A DNA stretch of 64,000 nt, from positions 186,001 through 250,000 of the forward strand of contig JAWKTV010000006.1 in assembly GCA_041398905.1 (NCBI GenBank), given 5' to 3'. Of this stretch, positions 60,366 to 64,000 are shown in pieces. The stretch's first letter is position 1. The number at the start of each line of letters is the position of its first letter. Below the pieces are notes generated by a model. That model had not been told where the DNA came from, did no database searches, and saw only the letters and a list, made by a program, of their open reading frames with translations. The DNA comes from JAWKTV01 sp041398905 (GTDB taxonomy: Bacteria > Planctomycetota > Planctomycetia > Planctomycetales > Planctomycetaceae). Position numbers and translations under genes: made by a program.

Positions 60366-60929
60366 TCAATCGCACAGCTTGATGCCGATCGATCCCAGTC
60401 GATTGATCGGTTCGCCGCGCATCGGGTCGAGTTCCTGCAGCCGCTCGATCTTGTACTCGCCACCTTCCAGCCGCCATGTCACCCGCCACATCGTCGGCTG
60501 GTGCGGCAGCTCCCTTCCCTTGAGGTGGACGACGCCGTTGACGCGGAAGGTCGATGTTGCGATCGAGTCGGCATGGCTCATTTCGACCTGCACGTCCTTG
60601 ATCGACAACGGCTGATGAACGGTGACGATATCGATCGCGACGGTGGCCAGTGTTCGTTCGCAGTGACGACGCGGGGAGAAGTGGCCGAGCATCCTGTCGG
60701 CATCGCCCGCCTCGAAGGCCCGCACAACGTCGATCACATTGTTCGCGACCCGCTCGGCGGGGGTCACGACGAAGTGGTCAACGCCGAACGCGGCGATCCC
60801 GATCAGACCGGTCAGCCCGGCGGCGATCGCCAGCCGGGTCGACTGCCGGCCAATCGCCAGGGAGACCAGCAACGCGGTGAGCATTGAACAGAGGAGGAAC
60901 GTTGGCCACGGGGTTTCGGCGGGCATCAT
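60366..60929 (-). CDS. Membrane protein of unknown function
   Basis: 187 residues from ATG 60929 (AAGGAG 7 nt upstream; an adjacent ATG at 60926 is equally possible). Two N-terminal membrane helices (FLLCSMLTALLVSLAIG and LAIAAGLTGLIGIAAFGV) are followed by a soluble domain of NTF2-like style (DVVRAFEAGDADRMLGHFSP, then beta strands). It lies between the methyltransferase and the DUF1080 gene on the same strand. I recognise no family name. Confidence 0.75.
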   Translation of the reverse strand: MMPAETPWPTFLLCSMLTALLVSLAIGRQSTRLAIAAGLTGLIGIAAFGVDHFVVTPAERVANNVIDVVRAFEAGDADRMLGHFSPRRHCERTLATVAIDIVTVHQPLSIKDVQVEMSHADSIATSTFRVNGVVHLKGRELPHQPTMWRVTWRLEGGEYKIERLQELDPMRGEPINRLGSIGIKLCD

Positions 60930-61965
60930 GTGGGATCTCCTTACCCGGTCGGTCTCGTTCGAGTTTTCGGGCGACTGCCCCGGGCGTATTCGCCGGCCGC
61001 GGCACGGTGGAGCACAACTGGCTCCAGGCTGGCAGACATTCATACGCGGGCGGAGGCAGCTGCGTTGGCGCATAAGCCGCGCTGTCCGGCGCGGGTGGTC
61101 GCGGTACGGCCGGAACTACTCCGTCGCCCTCCGCCGGGGCAACCGACCCGCCGCGAATCCACAGGTTACGGAACTCCACCTCCGACCCTTCGCTTTGCAG
61201 CCCAATACTGCCGATCCCCGGGCTGATGATCCGGACTTCACCGACCGGTTGGTCGTTGATCGTCAACGACACCCGGCCACCGAAGCTGCGAATGGTCAGC
61301 TCATTCCATTCGCCCGCCGGCCGCGACAGGTAGTCCTTTGTCTCAATCTCCGGCTCGATCTGTGCTCCGCCGCTCACGTACACGCTGCCCGCCTTGGGTT
61401 GATGCAGTTGCACCTGGACGGAAGTCGGCCAAACTTTGTCGGCACCTGTCGCGAATAGCAGGACCCCGCTGTTGCCGTTCTCGTCGCTCGGGTACCGCCA
61501 TTCGAGTCCGAACTCGAAATCGCCGTAGGTGTCGGCGGTGCGGAGATATCCCTGCGGTTCGCCGGTGCAGTGCAGCAAGGCGCCCGCGGCCTCCCTCCGC
61601 ACGGTCCAGGTCTCAGTGATCGTCGCGTCCTTCTTTCCGCCACAGAACAACCAGACTTTCCCGGGAAACGCCTCGCTGGCGAGGAGGTCGACGGTCGGTC
61701 GCTCCGCAGGATTTTCGCTCGCGGAAGGCGATGGCGTTGGAGTCGCAGGTGCCGGTGATGCTTCGTCTGCCGGTCCGGCAGGGGTGCTAACACTCGGGGT
61801 CCCGACTTCGAGTTCCGGCTGTTGAGCCAGCGCGGGTCGAATCGGCAGCAGACTCAGCAACAGCAAAACCAGCCACCGACCGCGCAGCACAACCCCCGCA
61901 AGTGCTAGAATTGGCACTGGATTACGAGGACGGTACAGCACGATGAAAAGTCTGGCCGGAACCAC
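60778..61965 (-). CDS. DUF1080 (3-keto-disaccharide hydrolase-like) exported protein
   Basis: About 395 residues if the GTG at 61965 is the start; a signal-peptide-like segment (WLVLLLLSLLPIRPALAQ) follows, so the start may be further in. A Pro/Ala/Ser linker leads to the DUF1080 lectin-like fold: DFEFGLEWRYPSDENGNSGVLL, then EWNELTIRSFGGRVSLTINDQPVG and VEFRNLWIRGG. The frame overlaps the next gene by 152 bp. A TAA in another frame at 60941-60943, just before that gene's ribosome-binding site, suggests a 3' indel. Likely acts on sugars outside the cytoplasm. Confidence 0.82.
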   Translation of the reverse strand: MVPARLFIVLYRPRNPVPILALAGVVLRGRWLVLLLLSLLPIRPALAQQPELEVGTPSVSTPAGPADEASPAPATPTPSPSASENPAERPTVDLLASEAFPGKVWLFCGGKKDATITETWTVRREAAGALLHCTGEPQGYLRTADTYGDFEFGLEWRYPSDENGNSGVLLFATGADKVWPTSVQVQLHQPKAGSVYVSGGAQIEPEIETKDYLSRPAGEWNELTIRSFGGRVSLTINDQPVGEVRIISPGIGSIGLQSEGSEVEFRNLWIRGGSVAPAEGDGVVPAVPRPPAPDSAAYAPTQLPPPAYECLPAWSQLCSTVPRPANTPGAVARKLERDRPGKEIPHDARRNPVANVPPLFNAHRVAGLPGDWPAVDPAGDRRRADRSDRDRRVRR

Positions 61966-61989
61966 TTGCGAGAAGCGACTTCAGCCGGG

Positions 61990-62018
61990 ATGGTAGCGCA
62001 GCGAGCACGACGTTTCAA
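61990..62018 (-). promoter_or_regulatory. Sigma70-like promoter of the DUF1080 gene
   Basis: On the minus strand TTGAAA (62013-62018), a 17-nt spacer and TACCAT (61990-61995). The same -10 box and spacing occur at the rpsJ promoter. The start site would be near 61983, close to the GTG, which favours a start codon within or after 61965. Confidence 0.5.
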
Positions 62019-62195
62019 TCTTCGCTGATTGGATTACCGCGATCGAGGCGTCCCGAGCGGTCAGGAGACCCGGTCTTCGGACCGTCCGGTGATTGACTTG
62101 CCGAAAGACCGGCCGGCTCCTGAAAATAGGAGGACTTCCCGGATTGACGGCTGCGTGCGGGAGCGTCGGGAGATTGATCGGACGTTGTACTGAAC

Positions 62196-63110
62196 ATGGA
62201 TTGGGAACGCATCACGCTCTTCTGTTTCTTCGCCAGCTACGTGGCCGCGTTGGTCCTCGAGCTGTCGCAGCTTGCGCGCAGCAACTGGGTCACCCGCTGG
62301 TTGGCGATCGGCTGCATCTTGGCCGGTATGGTCGCCCAGACGGCCTACCTGCTCGTCCGCAGTCACAACAGTCATTTGCCTCCGTTGCTCAGTTCCGCGC
62401 ATGACTGGCTGCTGGTGCTGTCGTGGCTGGCGGTGGCGATGCTGCTCGCGATTCTGTTTTGGGACCGACAGCAGGCAATCGCACTCTTCGCCCTGCCTCC
62501 CATTATCCTGATGGTGGGTGCCGCCCGGTTCGTCAGCGATGCCTCTGACCCCGTGCTGGTCGACCTGTACTGGTGGCGATTGCTGCATGCTTCATTGTGG
62601 GTGGTCGGCATCGCCGGGGTGGTGTGCGCCTTCGTACTCAGCGTGATGTACCTCTTCCAGCATCGTCGACTCAAGCAGAAGCAGACCGAGCAGCACGAAC
62701 TGCACCTCTTTAGCCTCGAACGCCTCACGCGCTGGAACTGGTGGTGCGTCGTCGTGTCGGTACCCGTCATGACGCTCGCGCTCGCCACCGGGCTGTACCT
62801 CACCTGGAGATCGCAAGGGACCGACACCCCAGTCAGCTTCTGGCAGTCCGGCTTTCTGCTCACCGGCCTGTTGTGGCTGGCGATGACTTCGCTGTTCGGC
62901 TGGCTGGTAACACGGCGACACCCGGGCGGTCGCGTTGTCGCGTGGCGAACAATGTGGGCCTGCGGACTGCTGCTGGCGGTGATGCTGTTGCAGCAAATCT
63001 TCAGCCGCGGCGGGATTCACGGCGACCAGTCTTCTGGAGCGGGACGGCGAGCACCCGCGGGCACCGCGGTTGCCACGAGGCTGAGCACGCCAGTGGAGGT
63101 ACTCCGATGA
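62196..63110 (+). CDS. HemX/CcsA-like cytochrome c assembly family membrane protein
   Basis: 304 residues with about eight transmembrane helices (FCFFASYVAALVLELSQ, WLAIGCILAGMVAQTAYLL, DWLLVLSWLAVAMLLAILF and others). The pattern fits the CcsA/HemX membrane family, but I see no tryptophan-rich WGxxW haem-handling motif of true CcsA. The neighbouring hemA supports a HemX-type role in controlling haem synthesis. The stop overlaps hemA by 4 nt (ATGA). Confidence 0.85.
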   Translation: MDWERITLFCFFASYVAALVLELSQLARSNWVTRWLAIGCILAGMVAQTAYLLVRSHNSHLPPLLSSAHDWLLVLSWLAVAMLLAILFWDRQQAIALFALPPIILMVGAARFVSDASDPVLVDLYWWRLLHASLWVVGIAGVVCAFVLSVMYLFQHRRLKQKQTEQHELHLFSLERLTRWNWWCVVVSVPVMTLALATGLYLTWRSQGTDTPVSFWQSGFLLTGLLWLAMTSLFGWLVTRRHPGGRVVAWRTMWACGLLLAVMLLQQIFSRGGIHGDQSSGAGRRAPAGTAVATRLSTPVEVLR

Positions 63111-64000
63111 ACCTCCAGGTCGTCTACTGCAATCATCGCAGCGCCAACCTCGATGTCCGGGAACGCCTCGCGTTCTCGAAGGACGGCCAGCTCGAACGGG
63201 CCTATGCCGAACTGCGAAACCGCTTTCCGAAGTCGGAGACGGTCGTGCTCTCGACCTGTAATCGGGTCGAGGTCTACACCGCTCAGGAGGACCCCAGCGA
63301 TGCTCCTTCACAGGAGCAGCTCGCCCGGTTCTTCGCGGACTTCCACCAGGTTCCGATCACCGACTTCTTTGACGAACTGCTGGAAGCGCACCGGTCCGGA
63401 AGCGGTGCGGCACCTGTTCGAGGTCGCCAGCAGCATCGACAGCATGGTGCTCGGCGAGAGCCAGATCGTGAATCAGGTCAAAACGGCCTACGAGTTCGCG
63501 ACCACCGCGCGGGCGAACGGACCATTCACCAACGCCTTGTTCCAGCGGGCGCTGCAGGTCTCCGCCCGCATTCGTCGAGACACGCGGCTGTCCGAAGGCC
63601 GCGTGTCGATCGCCAGCGTCGCAGTGGGCGAGTTCGGCCGCAGCATCTTCGACCGCTTCTCCGACAAAACCGTGCTCGTCATCGGGGCCGGTGAAATGGC
63701 GGAGGAGACGCTCCGCTACCTGCAGGACGAAGGGGTCGGCCGGGTGTTTGTCTGCAACCGCAACCTGGAGCCGCGGCCGGCAACTCGCCAGCGACTTCCG
63801 CGAGAAGGCGGCCGTTCGCCGAGCTGTCCGAGTGGCTCGGCGAAGCGGACATCGTCGTCTCGGCCACCGGAGCGACCGAGCCGATCGTCACGTGCAGCCA
63901 GATGCGCGCGATCCGCCGGCGTACCGGCGAGCGTCCACTGTTCATTCTCGACCTGGGTGCCCCGCGCGGACTTCGAGCCGGGCATGTCCGCAATCGACGA
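63107..64000 (+). CDS. hemA: Glutamyl-tRNA reductase, partial at window edge, three frameshifts
   Basis: Starts MNLQVVYCNHRSANLDVRER (ATG 63107, GGAGGT upstream). The catalytic Cys is in VVLSTCNRVEVY. Frame breaks: near 63393 (an AC repeat, restoring TGPEAVRHLFEVASS), near 63770 (one extra C in NLEPRP, restoring NLERGRQLASDFREKAA), and near 63813 (restoring FAELSEWLGEADIVVSATG). GESQIVNQV and the NADPH-binding VIGAGEMAEETLRYL are intact. The enzyme makes glutamate-1-semialdehyde, the first committed step of C5 haem synthesis. The gene runs off the window. Confidence 0.88.

Overview
The window looks like part of a planctomycete chromosome, probably order Planctomycetales. The evidence is the density of lineage-typical families: a PVC-type haem-binding CxxCH protein, a PSCyt1/PSCyt2/PSD1 protein, DUF1080 and DUF1573 proteins and a BatA-type membrane protein. 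Other pointers are a histone H1-like Lys/Ala tail on an enzyme and an S10-spc ribosomal cluster with no rpmD between rpsE and rplO. Base composition is high in G+C, so most genes have long antisense shadow frames.

Layout. 0.2-7.3 kb: an outer-membrane porin-like protein, a short SecA-like ATPase and a large propeller/HEAT/cytochrome protein. 7.36-11.6 kb: a succinate dehydrogenase operon (sdhC-sdhA-sdhB) with a clear sigma70-like promoter and a small DUF4258/DUF2283-like pair inserted between sdhA and sdhB. 11.8-13.8 kb: a broken membrane-protein gene. 13.9-19.9 kb, minus strand: a heavy-metal efflux operon (His-rich protein, adaptor, DUF3147 protein, CusA/CzcA pump) with its own promoter. 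20.3-32.5 kb, minus strand: the S10-spc cluster from rpsJ to secY (20 ribosomal proteins plus SecY), driven by a TTGACA-17-TACCAT promoter.

33-41.3 kb: a small protein coupled to a Gfo/Idh/MocA oxidoreductase, a membrane protein, an orphan PSD1 cytochrome and a TPR protein. 41.4-47.6 kb: lysS (minus), pheA, def, fmt and a DnaJ/CbpA-like chaperone. 47.9-56 kb: an LRR protein, a thioredoxin-NHL protein, a TPR-cyclophilin, a Ser/Thr kinase and a BatA-like gene. 56-64 kb: a DUF1573 protein followed by a tetrahaem cytochrome fusion, an RlmI-like methyltransferase, a DUF1080 protein, a HemX/CcsA-like membrane protein and hemA running off the edge.

The most striking property is technical or evolutionary. 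About twenty reading-frame breaks hit genes that are otherwise well conserved, including rplC, rplX, def, fmt and hemA. Several fall in short homopolymers or dinucleotide runs, so I read most of them as assembly or sequencing indels. No tRNA, rRNA, CRISPR array, insertion sequence or phage gene was recognised. I see no convincing wholly new system; the best leads are the pair inside the sdh operon, the short SecA, the histone-tailed P-protein and the metallophosphatase-like/tetrahaem fusion next to DUF1573.
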